Assembly (NCBI GenBank): GCA_046538075.1
Contig: JBKHJN010000036.1
Coordinates: 1 to 28,862, forward strand
Direction of reading: 5' to 3'
Source of the DNA: Desulfobacca_B sp046538075
Lineage (GTDB): Bacteria; Desulfobacterota; Desulfobaccia; Desulfobaccales; Desulfobaccaceae
DNA: 28,862 nucleotides
Shown: positions 1-8,038 of the stretch, piece by piece
How the letters are laid out: each line of letters starts with the position of its first letter
Numbering within the stretch: the first letter of the stretch is position 1
Position numbers and translations under genes: made by a program
Notes under the pieces: generated by a model
The model's database searches: none
Told to the model about the DNA's origin: nothing
What the model saw: only the letters and a program-made list of their open reading frames with translations

Positions 1-45
1 GATCTGATGGGCCTTTTGTCTCTCAAAGTCGAACTGGAAGATTAG
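1..45 (+). CDS. 3' tail of an upstream gene (partial)
   Basis: Frame 1 is open from the left edge to a TAG at 43-45 and would encode the last 14 residues of a protein (ending ..SLKVELED). The ATPase start follows after 15 bases. Too little is visible to name a family, and an open stretch this short could occur by chance. It is listed only because the spacing would suit an operon with the ATPase. Confidence 0.3.
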   Translation, partial: DLMGLLSLKVELED

Positions 46-60
46 TAAATCTTTAAGACA

Positions 61-2718
61 ATGATAAACAAAGCATGGCATTCGCCTCCTCAGGAAGTTC
101 TTGACACTCTTCAGGTTACCCCCGACCAGGGACTGGATGAGCGTGAAGTAAAGCGCCGACGCCATCAATACGGTCCCAATCGTCTGAAACAGGCCCAAAC
201 TGCCAGTGCCTGGGTGGTCCTGTTAAGACAATTTAAAGGTTTGATTAGCCTGCTCTTATTGGTGGCCACGCTGGTGGCCCTGGCCTTTGGCAACTGGCTG
301 GAAGGGGTGGCGGTTGCCGTAGCTTTGCTGGTCAATGCTGCCATCGGTTTTGGTACCGAACTGCAAGCCATCCGTTCCATGGAAGCCCTGCGTCAACTCA
401 CCCAGGTTAATGCCAAGGTTCGCCGTCAGGCCGAGGTCAAGGTAACCCCTGCCGGTGACTTGGTTCCCGGTGACATTGTCCTTCTGGAAGGGGGAGATGT
501 AGTCACCGCGGATTTGCGACTGATTGAGGCTTCCAAGTTTCAGGCAAATGAGTCGACCCTTACCGGTGAATCAGTGCCGGTCAGTAAACAGGTGGAGGCC
601 CTGGCGGAAGAAGAGGTGCCTTTGGCCGACAGAGTCAACATGGTGTTTAAAGGGACCTCCGTGACCCGGGGCAGCGGCGAGGGGGTAGTGGTCGCCACCG
701 GCATGGATACCGAGTTGGGCAAGATTTCATCCCTGGTGGAGGAGGCCGAAGAGGAGCAGACCCCCTTAGAAAAACGGCTTGACAGGTTGGGGTATAAATT
801 AATCTGGTTAACTTTAATCATTGCCCTGGGCGTTGCGGTTACCGGCCTGATAGCTGATATAGAATTATTGCTGGTAATAGAGACCTCTATAGCTCTGGCA
901 GTGGCCGCCATTCCGGAAGGGCTACCGATAGTGGCCACCATTTCCCTGGCCCATGGGATGCGGCGCATGGCCCGCCGCCAGGCATTGGTCAACCGCTTGG
1001 TGGCGATCGAGACCCTGGGGGCCACTAATGTCATTCTTACTGATAAAACCGGAACCCTCACCGAAAACCGCCTTACGGTGGCTCGCCTGGCATCCGAGGC
1101 CGGGGAGCTCCAGTGGGGGCCAGAGGCCGATCTAGATCAAGATTCAGTCACCTCTGACAAGGTACTTAAAAAACTCCTGGAAGTCGGGATCCTCTGTAAT
1201 AATGCTTCCCTTTCCGGGCAAAAATCCCATGATGATCATCAGGCGGTAGGCGATCCCCTGGAAGTGGCGCTTCTCCTGGCGGGTGCCCAGGCCGGGTTGG
1301 AACGGAACCAACTTCTCCAAGAAAAGCCCGAAGTCCGTGAAGAGTCCTTTGATCCCCAACACAACATGATGGCCACCTTTCACCAGGGAAACGGCTACTA
1401 TCTGGTGGCGGTCAAAGGCGCTCCGGAAGCGGTCCTCAATGCTTGCCGGACTATCCTGACTCCGGAAGACGCCAGACCAATGGATGATAAGGAAAAAAAT
1501 TCCTGGCTGGAGGTCAATAACCGTTTGGCCCAAGATGGCTTGCGGATTCTGGCCCTGGCTGCCAAGGAGGTGGACAACATCGAGGCCCAGCCCTACGAAG
1601 ACTTGACTTTTCTGGGGTTGATGGGATTGATCGATCCCCCCCGCCAGGATATCCGGCCCGCCATCGCCTCCTGTCAACAGGCCGGCATCAGGGTGATTAT
1701 GGTCACCGGCGACCATCCCCTGACCGCGCGGCAGGTCGGTTTGACCCTGGGGCTGATTGACCAAAAGGCTGAGATTATCGAGGGCCGCAACCTAAAAAAT
1801 CCTGAGCAGTTATCAGACGCTGAGCGCCAAAACTACCTGCAAACCCATATCTTTGCCCGGGTCAGCCCGGAGCAGAAATTAGAGCTGGTTGATCTGTATC
1901 AAAAAAACGGTGACATAGTCGCCATGACCGGTGACGGCGTCAACGATGCTCCGGCTTTGAAAAAGGCTAATATCGGCATTGCCATGGGTCAAAGGGGGAC
2001 CCAGGTGGCCTGCGAGGCCGCCGATATCGTCCTTCAGGATGACAGCTTTAGCACCATTTTAGTGGCTATCCAACACGGCCGCAACATTTTCCGGAATATC
2101 AGGAAGTTTATCCTTTTTCTGCTGTCCGGAAATGTCAGTGAAATCCTGATCGTAACCCTGGCCTGGCTGGCGGGGGCGCCTCTGCCCCTGCTACCTCTGC
2201 AGATCTTATATCTCAATATGATCGGGGACGTTTTCCCGGCCCTGGCCCTCGGGGTGGGAAGCGAAAACCCGTCATTGATGCAACAGCCCCCGCGCGATCC
2301 CAAAGAATCGATTCTGACCAGGCGACATTGGGTTTTTATCGGCAGTTACGGAATCTTGATCGCCGCGGTGGTCTTGCTGGCGTTTGGTCTGGCCTTTAGC
2401 TGGCTTAGGCTGGAAGCTGATCAGGCGGTAACCATTTCCTTCCTTACCCTGGCCTTTGCCCGCCTGTGGCATGTGTTTAATATGCGCGATCCGGTTTCCG
2501 GCCTGTTCCGCAACGACATTACTCGCAACCCCTTAATTTGGGGGGCTTTGGCCTTATGTACCGTGCTGCTGCTTATTGCCATCTATCTCCCTCCCCTGGC
2601 TCTGGCCCTGAAGCTGCCGGCCCCGGAATTTAAAGGATGGATGTTGATTATAGGTATGAGCCTGGTCCCCTGGGTGCTAGGGCAGTTGCTGCATGGCCTC
2701 GGTTTAATTAAAGTATAA
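61..2718 (+). CDS. P2-type cation-transporting ATPase (Ca2+/Mn2+-like)
   Basis: An 885-aa P-type ATPase of the inner membrane that couples ATP hydrolysis to cation transport. An N-terminal cation-ATPase domain (about residues 5-45) precedes the first membrane pair. The actuator motif TGES is at 168-171, the M4 motif PEGLP at 285-289, and the phosphorylation motif DKTGTLTE starts at the acyl-phosphate Asp328. KGAPE (452-456) lies in the nucleotide-binding domain, followed by TGD (549-551) and TGDGVNDAP (623-631) of the HAD fold. A C-terminal bundle of six helices follows. M5 carries NVSE and M6 carries LNMIGD, which retains the Asn and Asp of the calcium-binding P2A pumps but has Gly at the usual Thr. 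The length is typical. PEGLP rather than CPC argues against a heavy-metal P1B pump; the ion itself (Ca2+, Mn2+ or Mg2+) cannot be fixed from sequence. The Shine-Dalgarno is weak, but no other start is available. Confidence 0.93.
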   Translation: MINKAWHSPPQEVLDTLQVTPDQGLDEREVKRRRHQYGPNRLKQAQTASAWVVLLRQFKGLISLLLLVATLVALAFGNWLEGVAVAVALLVNAAIGFGTELQAIRSMEALRQLTQVNAKVRRQAEVKVTPAGDLVPGDIVLLEGGDVVTADLRLIEASKFQANESTLTGESVPVSKQVEALAEEEVPLADRVNMVFKGTSVTRGSGEGVVVATGMDTELGKISSLVEEAEEEQTPLEKRLDRLGYKLIWLTLIIALGVAVTGLIADIELLLVIETSIALAVAAIPEGLPIVATISLAHGMRRMARRQALVNRLVAIETLGATNVILTDKTGTLTENRLTVARLASEAGELQWGPEADLDQDSVTSDKVLKKLLEVGILCNNASLSGQKSHDDHQAVGDPLEVALLLAGAQAGLERNQLLQEKPEVREESFDPQHNMMATFHQGNGYYLVAVKGAPEAVLNACRTILTPEDARPMDDKEKNSWLEVNNRLAQDGLRILALAAKEVDNIEAQPYEDLTFLGLMGLIDPPRQDIRPAIASCQQAGIRVIMVTGDHPLTARQVGLTLGLIDQKAEIIEGRNLKNPEQLSDAERQNYLQTHIFARVSPEQKLELVDLYQKNGDIVAMTGDGVNDAPALKKANIGIAMGQRGTQVACEAADIVLQDDSFSTILVAIQHGRNIFRNIRKFILFLLSGNVSEILIVTLAWLAGAPLPLLPLQILYLNMIGDVFPALALGVGSENPSLMQQPPRDPKESILTRRHWVFIGSYGILIAAVVLLAFGLAFSWLRLEADQAVTISFLTLAFARLWHVFNMRDPVSGLFRNDITRNPLIWGALALCTVLLLIAIYLPPLALALKLPAPEFKGWMLIIGMSLVPWVLGQLLHGLGLIKV

Positions 2719-2731
2719 GTTGTTAAATAAT

Positions 2732-2746
2732 AAGGAGGTGACAGCG
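2732..2746 (+). promoter_or_regulatory. Very strong Shine-Dalgarno fixing a GTG start
   Basis: AAGGAGGTGA at 2732-2741 is complementary over 10 bases to the 3' end of 16S rRNA and sits 4 bases before GTG at 2746. It decides the start of the radical SAM gene and predicts efficient translation in spite of the GTG codon. Confidence 0.8.
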
Positions 2747-3621
2747 TGCGCTACGAAGGCCCGATATACCGGCCGCCGAGTGAGGCAGACAGTCTGCTGA
2801 TTCAGGCCACGGTCGGTTGCCCACATAATAAATGCACCTTTTGCATGGTTTATAAGAACGGGGTGAAGTATAAAGTCAGGCCCACCGCGGAAATCAAAGC
2901 GGATCTGGAAGAAGCCCGCCGGCTGTATGGCGACCGGGTGCAGACCTTGTTTTTCCCGGCAGGCAATACTATTGCCATGCCCACCCCGGCCCTGGCCGAG
3001 ATTTGCCGTTACAGCTATTCCCTCTTCCCCCGTCTGCATCGCATTACCGTCTACGGCTCGGCGCAATTTATCTACCGGAAAGGGATGGAGCAACTCCGCC
3101 TCCTGGCCGAGGCCGGCCTGAAACGCATCCATGTCGGTTTAGAAAGCGGCGACGATGTTATCCTGGCGCGGATTAAAAAAGGCTCCACCTTCCGGGAACA
3201 AGTTGCCGCCGGCCAAATGCTGCGGGCGGTGGGCATTGAAGTCAGCGAGTATGTGATGTTGGGGATCGGCGGCAAAGACCGGAGCGAAGAGCATGCCCGC
3301 CGGAGTGCGGCGGCTATTAATGCAATTGAACCCGATTTCTTGCGGCTGCGGACCTTTGTCCCCAAAGTCAATACCCCCTTGCTGGAAGATGTTGTCGCTG
3401 GTCGTTTCCAGATGTTAAGCCCCCATGAGGTGCTTCATGAGACCCTGGCCCTGATCGAAGGCATTATTATAAGTACTCAAATAGTCAGCGATCACTACAC
3501 CAATTACATTAATCTGGCCGGCCAGTTGCCCCAGGACCGGGACCGCTTGCTGGAGAGCCTGAGGCAGGCTTGCCGGCTAGATGAACCAGCTTTCCGCCCT
3601 TTTTTTATCGGCACCCAATAA
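2746..3621 (+). CDS. Radical SAM protein with CX4CX2C cluster motif
   Basis: A 291-aa stand-alone radical SAM (Elp3/COG1032-like) enzyme. The iron-sulfur ligands lie in GCPHNKCTFC, giving Cys25, Cys30 and Cys33. The spacing is CX4CX2C rather than the standard CX3CX2C. Other family features are the N-terminal YRPPSEADSL segment, a strand-2 acidic/Gly region near FFPAGNT, the HVGLESGDD segment (family SAM-binding GLESG) and VMLGIGG. The partial TIM barrel fills the whole protein, with no B12, TRAM or SPASM extension. The gene lies 27 bp after the ATPase and may share its transcript. The reaction is unknown to me; this family is common in anaerobes and is usually annotated only as radical SAM protein. 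Confidence 0.85.
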   Translation: MRYEGPIYRPPSEADSLLIQATVGCPHNKCTFCMVYKNGVKYKVRPTAEIKADLEEARRLYGDRVQTLFFPAGNTIAMPTPALAEICRYSYSLFPRLHRITVYGSAQFIYRKGMEQLRLLAEAGLKRIHVGLESGDDVILARIKKGSTFREQVAAGQMLRAVGIEVSEYVMLGIGGKDRSEEHARRSAAAINAIEPDFLRLRTFVPKVNTPLLEDVVAGRFQMLSPHEVLHETLALIEGIIISTQIVSDHYTNYINLAGQLPQDRDRLLESLRQACRLDEPAFRPFFIGTQ

Positions 3622-3741
3622 AAAGAAGGATCTTTCCTCCCTGCCCTTGACCACTCTGCCAGAGCAAGATAACATAAAAATTTATTACAATGTCCCAGCA
3701 AAGATTTGAGGGCAGGGCCATTTTCGGCAGCACTGCACAAA

Positions 3742-3755
3742 TTGATTTAGATTAA
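3742..3755 (+). promoter_or_regulatory. Possible FNR/CRP-type box upstream of moeA
   Basis: TTGAT-N4-ATTAA matches the FNR consensus TTGAT-N4-ATCAA at 9 of 10 positions. It ends 17 bp before the ATG of the first moeA, in the only sizeable spacer (151 bp) of the left-hand gene block. Regulation of molybdenum cofactor genes by an anaerobic CRP/FNR regulator would make sense, but the region is AT-rich and one site can arise by chance. Confidence 0.25.
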
Positions 3756-3772
3756 ATATCCACCCCCTAAAG

Positions 3773-5011
3773 ATGAAAGATTTTTTTAAACTCAAGACTA
3801 TTCCTGAGGTTCTGGCCCTACTGGACCGATTCGCGGCGGTAGAGACCGAAACATTACCATTAGGCCAGGCCTATCGCCGGATTCTGGCCGAGGCAATGGT
3901 CGCCGTCGCCGATGTCCCGGAATTTACTCGAACCGTGGTCGATGGCTTTGCAGTGCGGGCCCGGGATACCTTTGGGGCCAGTCCTGGGGCTCCCGCCCTG
4001 CTCCAGGTGGTGGGGGAAATCAACATGGGCGAGGAGGCTGTCCAGCCGCTGCAGCCCGGCCAAACAGTCCGCATCGCCACCGGGGGCATGTTGCCGCCGG
4101 AAGCCGACGCGGTGGTCATGATCGAATATACCCAGGAACTGGATGCAAATACCCAGGAATTATTCCGGAGTGTGTCACCCTTGGAAAACGTCCTGCAGCG
4201 GGGCGAGGATGTCCGGGCCGGGAACCGGCTTGTTCCAGCCGGGATTCGCCTCCGCCCCCAGGATATTGGCCTCTTGGCGGCTGCGGGAGTAACAACTGTC
4301 CGAGTTTATCGCCGCCCCCGGGTGGCAATCATTTCCACCGGCGATGAAATCGTTCCCATCGAGGCCTCTTTGCGTCCGGGGCAGATGCGGGACAGCAATG
4401 CTTATGCCCTGGCCGCCCAAGTGGAGGCGGTGGGTGGAGCGCCCCGCCAGTGGGGTATTGTCCCGGATGAACTGGCTGCCCTGCAAGCGCGCCTGGCCGC
4501 GGCGCTGCCCGAGTCGGACCTGATCCTGCTCTCGGGAGGCAGTTCGGTGGGCACCCGGGATTGGGCGGTGGCAGCCATCCAATCCTTTCCCGATGCCCGG
4601 ATTCTGGTCCACGGCGTGGCCATAAGCCCCGGCAAACCAACTATCTTGGCGATGATCGGCAATAAACCGCTGATCGGCCTGCCCGGCCATCCAGCCTCAG
4701 CGATGATTATCATGGAGGTGTTGGGGCGGCCCCTATTGGCTCGATTGGCAGGACTAAACGCCCCAGAGCAATCCCGGGGCCGGACGGTTACGGCCCGCCT
4801 CTCCCGCAATCTGGCCTCCCCCCTGGGGCGGGAAGATTTTGTCCGGGTCCGTCTGCGGTCTGAAGCCGAGGTCCTGTGGGCCGACCCTATTTTAGGCAAA
4901 TCCGGGCTTATTTCCACCATGGTGAGGGCCGATGGCTGGGTTCAGATTCCCTTGCACACCGAGGGATTGGAAAAGGGCGAAATGGTTGAAGTCCGACTGT
5001 TTCAGACCTAA
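3773..5011 (+). CDS. moeA: Molybdopterin molybdenumtransferase MoeA
   Basis: A 412-aa protein of normal MoeA length, which inserts molybdate (or tungstate) into adenylylated molybdopterin in the cytoplasm. The N-terminal MoeA domains hold VVDGFAVRA (55-63) and TGGMLPPEADAVV (103-115). The MoCF/MogA-like domain carries STGDE (188-192), SGGSSVG (254-260), SPGKPT (285-290) and GLPGHPAS (302-309). The C-terminal beta domain ends in RADGWVQIP..EGLEKGE. It is followed after 15 bp by a second MoeA, so the two are almost certainly co-transcribed. Shine-Dalgarno is weak; the ATG is kept because the N-terminus aligns with the family (..LKTIPEVLALL). Confidence 0.93.
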   Translation: MKDFFKLKTIPEVLALLDRFAAVETETLPLGQAYRRILAEAMVAVADVPEFTRTVVDGFAVRARDTFGASPGAPALLQVVGEINMGEEAVQPLQPGQTVRIATGGMLPPEADAVVMIEYTQELDANTQELFRSVSPLENVLQRGEDVRAGNRLVPAGIRLRPQDIGLLAAAGVTTVRVYRRPRVAIISTGDEIVPIEASLRPGQMRDSNAYALAAQVEAVGGAPRQWGIVPDELAALQARLAAALPESDLILLSGGSSVGTRDWAVAAIQSFPDARILVHGVAISPGKPTILAMIGNKPLIGLPGHPASAMIIMEVLGRPLLARLAGLNAPEQSRGRTVTARLSRNLASPLGREDFVRVRLRSEAEVLWADPILGKSGLISTMVRADGWVQIPLHTEGLEKGEMVEVRLFQT

Positions 5012-5026
5012 GTGATGGAATAGACG

Positions 5027-6952
5027 ATGAAACGGCATATTTACCTAAAGATGAAACCCGTGGATGAGGCCCGGGAGCTTTTCCTGTCCCAGTTTGATCT
5101 GGACCATTATTTGGCTCCGGAAGAGGTGGCGACGGTGGCGGCCCTGGATCGGGTAACCGCGGCCCCGGTCCTAGCCCGGTTGTCTTCGCCGCACTACCAC
5201 AGCGCCGCCATGGACGGCTATGCGGTCGCCGCCGCCCTAACCTTTGGGGCCACCATTGACCAGCCGCGGCAACTGCATCTGGGTCAGGAAGCCTTTCCGG
5301 TCAATACCGGCAATCGGCTGCCGCCCGGAACCGATGCGGTAATCATGGTGGAGCAAGTCAATCCGATTGATGCGGAAAATATTGAAATCGAGGCTGCGGC
5401 CCATCCCTGGCAGCACGTCCGGCGGGTGGGGGAAGACCTGGTAGCCGGCGAAATGGTGCTTCCGGAAAAAACCGTGATCAGCCCCTATGCCCAGGGGGCG
5501 CTGCTGGCAGTGGGGATCAGCCGGGTCCTGGTTAAAAAGCGGCCGCAGGTGGTCATTATTCCCACCGGATCGGAACTGTTGCCAGCCCCAGAACTGATGT
5601 CCGAAGGGTTAACCGCAGGGCGGATTATCGAATTCAACTCGGTTATGCTGGCCAGTCTGGTCGAGCAGGCCGGCGGCCTGGCCCAGATTCTGCCTCCGGT
5701 TCCTGACCACCTGGCCGATATCCAGACGGCTCTCGATTGCGCTGTAGATCAGGGCGACGTGGTGATCATCAATGCCGGATCCTCAGCCGGGACTGAGGAT
5801 TACACCGCTGAGGCAGTGAATAACCTGGGAGAAGTCCTGGTGCACGGGGTGGCGATGATGCCGGGCAAGCCCACCATTCTGGGAGTGGTCCGGGGGAAGC
5901 CGGTGATCGGTAATCCCGGCTATCCGGTGTCCGCAGTGCTCTCCGCCGAACAGTTTATCCTGCCGCTGATTGCCAGCCTGGTGGGCCGGCCGCAACCGCC
6001 GCGGCTTCAGGTGGAGGTCTATGCGGCCCAAAAAATTCCCTCCAAAGCCGGCCTGGAGGAATTTATCCGGGTGACCCTGGGTAAAGTGGAAGAGCGGATC
6101 ATCGCCACCCCTTTGCCTCGGGGGGCAGGTACCATCACCTCGCTGGTCAGGGCCGATGGCATTATCCGCATTCCGGCCCTGAGCGAAGGTCTGGAGGAGG
6201 ACCGCCCGGCCATGGCGGAGTTGTTGATTTCCCAGGAGGAACTAGCCGGCACCCTGGTGGCCATTGGCAGCCACGACAATACTCTGGATGTCCTGGCTAA
6301 CCTGCTGCGCCGGCATAATCCCAAGCTGCGCCTGTCTTCCGCCCATGTCGGGAGCCTGGGCGGGCTGCTGGCCTTGAAGAAAGGCCGCTCCCATCTGGGC
6401 GGCAGCCACCTCTTCGACCCCGCCACTAATTCTTATAACATTCCGTATATCCAAAGGTATCTGGCCGGCATGCCTGTAAAGCTGATCAATCTGGTATATC
6501 GCCAGCAGGGTCTGATGGTGCTGCCTGGAAATCCCAAAAATATCCAGGGATTCGAAGACCTGACCCGGTCTGAAGTCAATTTTATCAACCGTCAGCGAGG
6601 CTCGGGAACCCGCATCCTGCTGGACTATCAGTTACAACAACTGGGTATTCCGCCGGAGGCTATCGCAGGTTACGATCGGGAAGAATATACCCATATGGCG
6701 GTAGCGGTCAATGTGTTGTCCGGCAGCGCCGACACCGGCCTGGGGATTATGGCGGCAGTGCGGGCCTTGGAACTAGACTTTATCCCGGTGGTTACCGAAC
6801 GTTATGACCTGGTCGTCCCGCATTCCACTTTCGTTGAACCAGGTTTTCAGACGCTGCTGGCCCTGATTCGATCGGAGGAATTCAGGCACTTGGTCCAGGA
6901 ACTGGGCGGTTACGATACCCGGGACACCGGTCAGATTATCTGGGAACAATGA
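5027..6952 (+). CDS. MoeA fused to a periplasmic-binding-protein-like domain
   Basis: A 641-aa fusion. Residues 1 to about 410 are a full MoeA: the conserved start MKRHIYLKMKPVDEA, AMDGYAVAAA (61-70), MoCF motifs NAGSSAGTEDY (249-259), MPGKPT (278-283) and GNPGYPVSA (295-303), and a C-terminal beta domain ending near EGLEEDRP. TGSE replaces the usual TGDE at 180-183. Residues about 411-641 form a PBP-like (LysR-substrate/ModA-like) domain with IGSHDNTLDVLANLL and the signature NRQRGSGTR (521-529). This architecture is known, mainly in anaerobic bacteria and archaea, and the C-terminal domain is thought to bind molybdate or tungstate. There is no signal peptide, so it acts in the cytoplasm. 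Tandem placement with a plain MoeA suggests divided tasks, for example Mo versus W loading or sensing versus catalysis; that is inference. Confidence 0.92.
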   Translation: MKRHIYLKMKPVDEARELFLSQFDLDHYLAPEEVATVAALDRVTAAPVLARLSSPHYHSAAMDGYAVAAALTFGATIDQPRQLHLGQEAFPVNTGNRLPPGTDAVIMVEQVNPIDAENIEIEAAAHPWQHVRRVGEDLVAGEMVLPEKTVISPYAQGALLAVGISRVLVKKRPQVVIIPTGSELLPAPELMSEGLTAGRIIEFNSVMLASLVEQAGGLAQILPPVPDHLADIQTALDCAVDQGDVVIINAGSSAGTEDYTAEAVNNLGEVLVHGVAMMPGKPTILGVVRGKPVIGNPGYPVSAVLSAEQFILPLIASLVGRPQPPRLQVEVYAAQKIPSKAGLEEFIRVTLGKVEERIIATPLPRGAGTITSLVRADGIIRIPALSEGLEEDRPAMAELLISQEELAGTLVAIGSHDNTLDVLANLLRRHNPKLRLSSAHVGSLGGLLALKKGRSHLGGSHLFDPATNSYNIPYIQRYLAGMPVKLINLVYRQQGLMVLPGNPKNIQGFEDLTRSEVNFINRQRGSGTRILLDYQLQQLGIPPEAIAGYDREEYTHMAVAVNVLSGSADTGLGIMAAVRALELDFIPVVTERYDLVVPHSTFVEPGFQTLLALIRSEEFRHLVQELGGYDTRDTGQIIWEQ

Positions 6953-6991
6953 TCTGCAGTTCTTAAAATCCATTCACTCTGGGGGAGATCA

Positions 6992-7750
6992 ATGCGAATT
7001 TTAGATATGAGTCCTTATCGCCCCTATCGACCGATGGGGGAGACTTGTCTGACCAGGACCATCCAGGACAAACAGGTGGTATGGATCAAGCCCGAGGCTG
7101 AATATGTTTCGGAGGGCCGGTTTGTACTGCGTCCGCTGCGGCGCGGCGATGTGGCCGCCGCCGCCCAACTCTGGCTCTGGGCCTATCCCGAGATCTATGG
7201 CTCCGAACATGGTTTTATTTTGTATCCCGAGGAATACGAGGCCCGCATCACCCTGGAGGAAACCTGGGAGACCGACGCGGTTCAGAAACAGTACTGTATG
7301 CTGATCGCGGAGGAAGTCGCCAGCGGGCGGTTGGCTGCGGCCACGCTGATGACCAAATTTGATAAGAATCTCCAGGTTGAGTATACCTTTGCCGGCACTC
7401 ATCCCGATTTTCGCCAGCAGAGTTTGATGGGCTCCTTAGGGAGGCTCATGGACCGTATGGTTAAAGCCTCGGGAGCCGAATATCTGACCACTTTTTTGGA
7501 AACCTGGCACACCATTACCCAGGACGTGACCCTCAAATGGGGGCGGGGCTGGAAGATTGCCGGCATCTTCCCCGGCAACTTTACCCGCTGGACCGGAGAT
7601 CAGCAGGAGTATCGGGCCTGCGAAATCCATCTTTACAAATTTATCAACGACGGCGAAAAATATGCCACTCAACCGGCCGAATGGCACCTGCACCCCGAAA
7701 TCCAAAAACTTTGGGAAGTGCTTGAGTCCTTAAATGCCAAATTCAGCTAA
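6992..7750 (+). CDS. GNAT-family N-acetyltransferase
   Basis: A 252-aa protein with one GNAT domain at about residues 45-200. It begins at FVLRPLRRGDVAAAAQLW; the acetyl-CoA-binding motif A region is VEYTFAGTHPDFRQQSLMGSLGRLMDRMV. A 35-residue N-terminal extension and a short charged C-terminal tail flank it. GGGGGAG lies 5-6 bases before the ATG. The substrate cannot be read from sequence. It sits 39 bp after the MoeA-PBP gene on the same strand and before a structured spacer that probably ends this transcription unit. Confidence 0.8.
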   Translation: MRILDMSPYRPYRPMGETCLTRTIQDKQVVWIKPEAEYVSEGRFVLRPLRRGDVAAAAQLWLWAYPEIYGSEHGFILYPEEYEARITLEETWETDAVQKQYCMLIAEEVASGRLAAATLMTKFDKNLQVEYTFAGTHPDFRQQSLMGSLGRLMDRMVKASGAEYLTTFLETWHTITQDVTLKWGRGWKIAGIFPGNFTRWTGDQQEYRACEIHLYKFINDGEKYATQPAEWHLHPEIQKLWEVLESLNAKFS

Positions 7751-7794
7751 TACCTCAGGCACGGCCCCGGCGGCCTAAAGCTGGGTCCCCGATC

Positions 7795-7848
7795 TAGGCC
7801 TGGCCGCGGCCCGCCTCTGGCCAGAGTAGCCGGCTGGAGCCAGGCCTA
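7795..7848. terminator. Nested GC-rich palindromes (possible terminator or structured element)
   Basis: TAGGCCTGGC (7795-7804) is matched exactly by its reverse complement GCCAGGCCTA (7839-7848). Between and overlapping them are three further perfect palindromes: GGCCGCGGCC (7802-7811), CTCTGGCCAGAG (7815-7826) and AGCCGGCT (7828-7835). The transcript would fold strongly on either strand. There is no downstream T-tract, so intrinsic termination is uncertain; a Rho-assisted end, a repeat-type element or a protein-binding site are alternatives. Confidence 0.45.
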
Positions 7849-7933
7849 ACTAGAATTTATCGGCAAAAATAAACCTAGACTTTAAATAAACTTCAATGTC
7901 GGGAGGTGAACGCCCAAGCCCGACGCAATTTAA

Positions 7934-7962
7934 TCGACAACCGGATAGCTTTGGCATAGAAT
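7934..7962 (+). promoter_or_regulatory. Sigma70-like promoter of the hopanoid operon
   Basis: TCGACA (7934-7939, 5/6 match to TTGACA) and TAGAAT (7957-7962, 5/6 match to TATAAT) are separated by exactly 17 bp. Transcription would start near 7969, about 70 bases before hpnJ. This is the best promoter match I see in the spacer. Confidence 0.5.
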
Positions 7963-8038
7963 ATCAATTAGGGAATCGCCGAGCTCGTAATCTGATCGGC
8001 AATTTTTACCTTCGATAAAATACAGCGAAAGGCAGCTC

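Noticed and set aside
1144..1764. 206-codon minus-strand open frame inside the ATPase gene
   Set aside because: Antisense to a fully conserved P-type ATPase region; no motifs or ribosome site. A codon-bias shadow.
3504..3740. 78-codon minus-strand frame over the radical SAM 3' end
   Set aside because: Overlaps a conserved gene end and has no family resemblance.
7896..8018. 40-codon plus-strand frame upstream of hpnJ
   Set aside because: No ribosome site, and it runs across the likely promoter and start point of the hopanoid operon.
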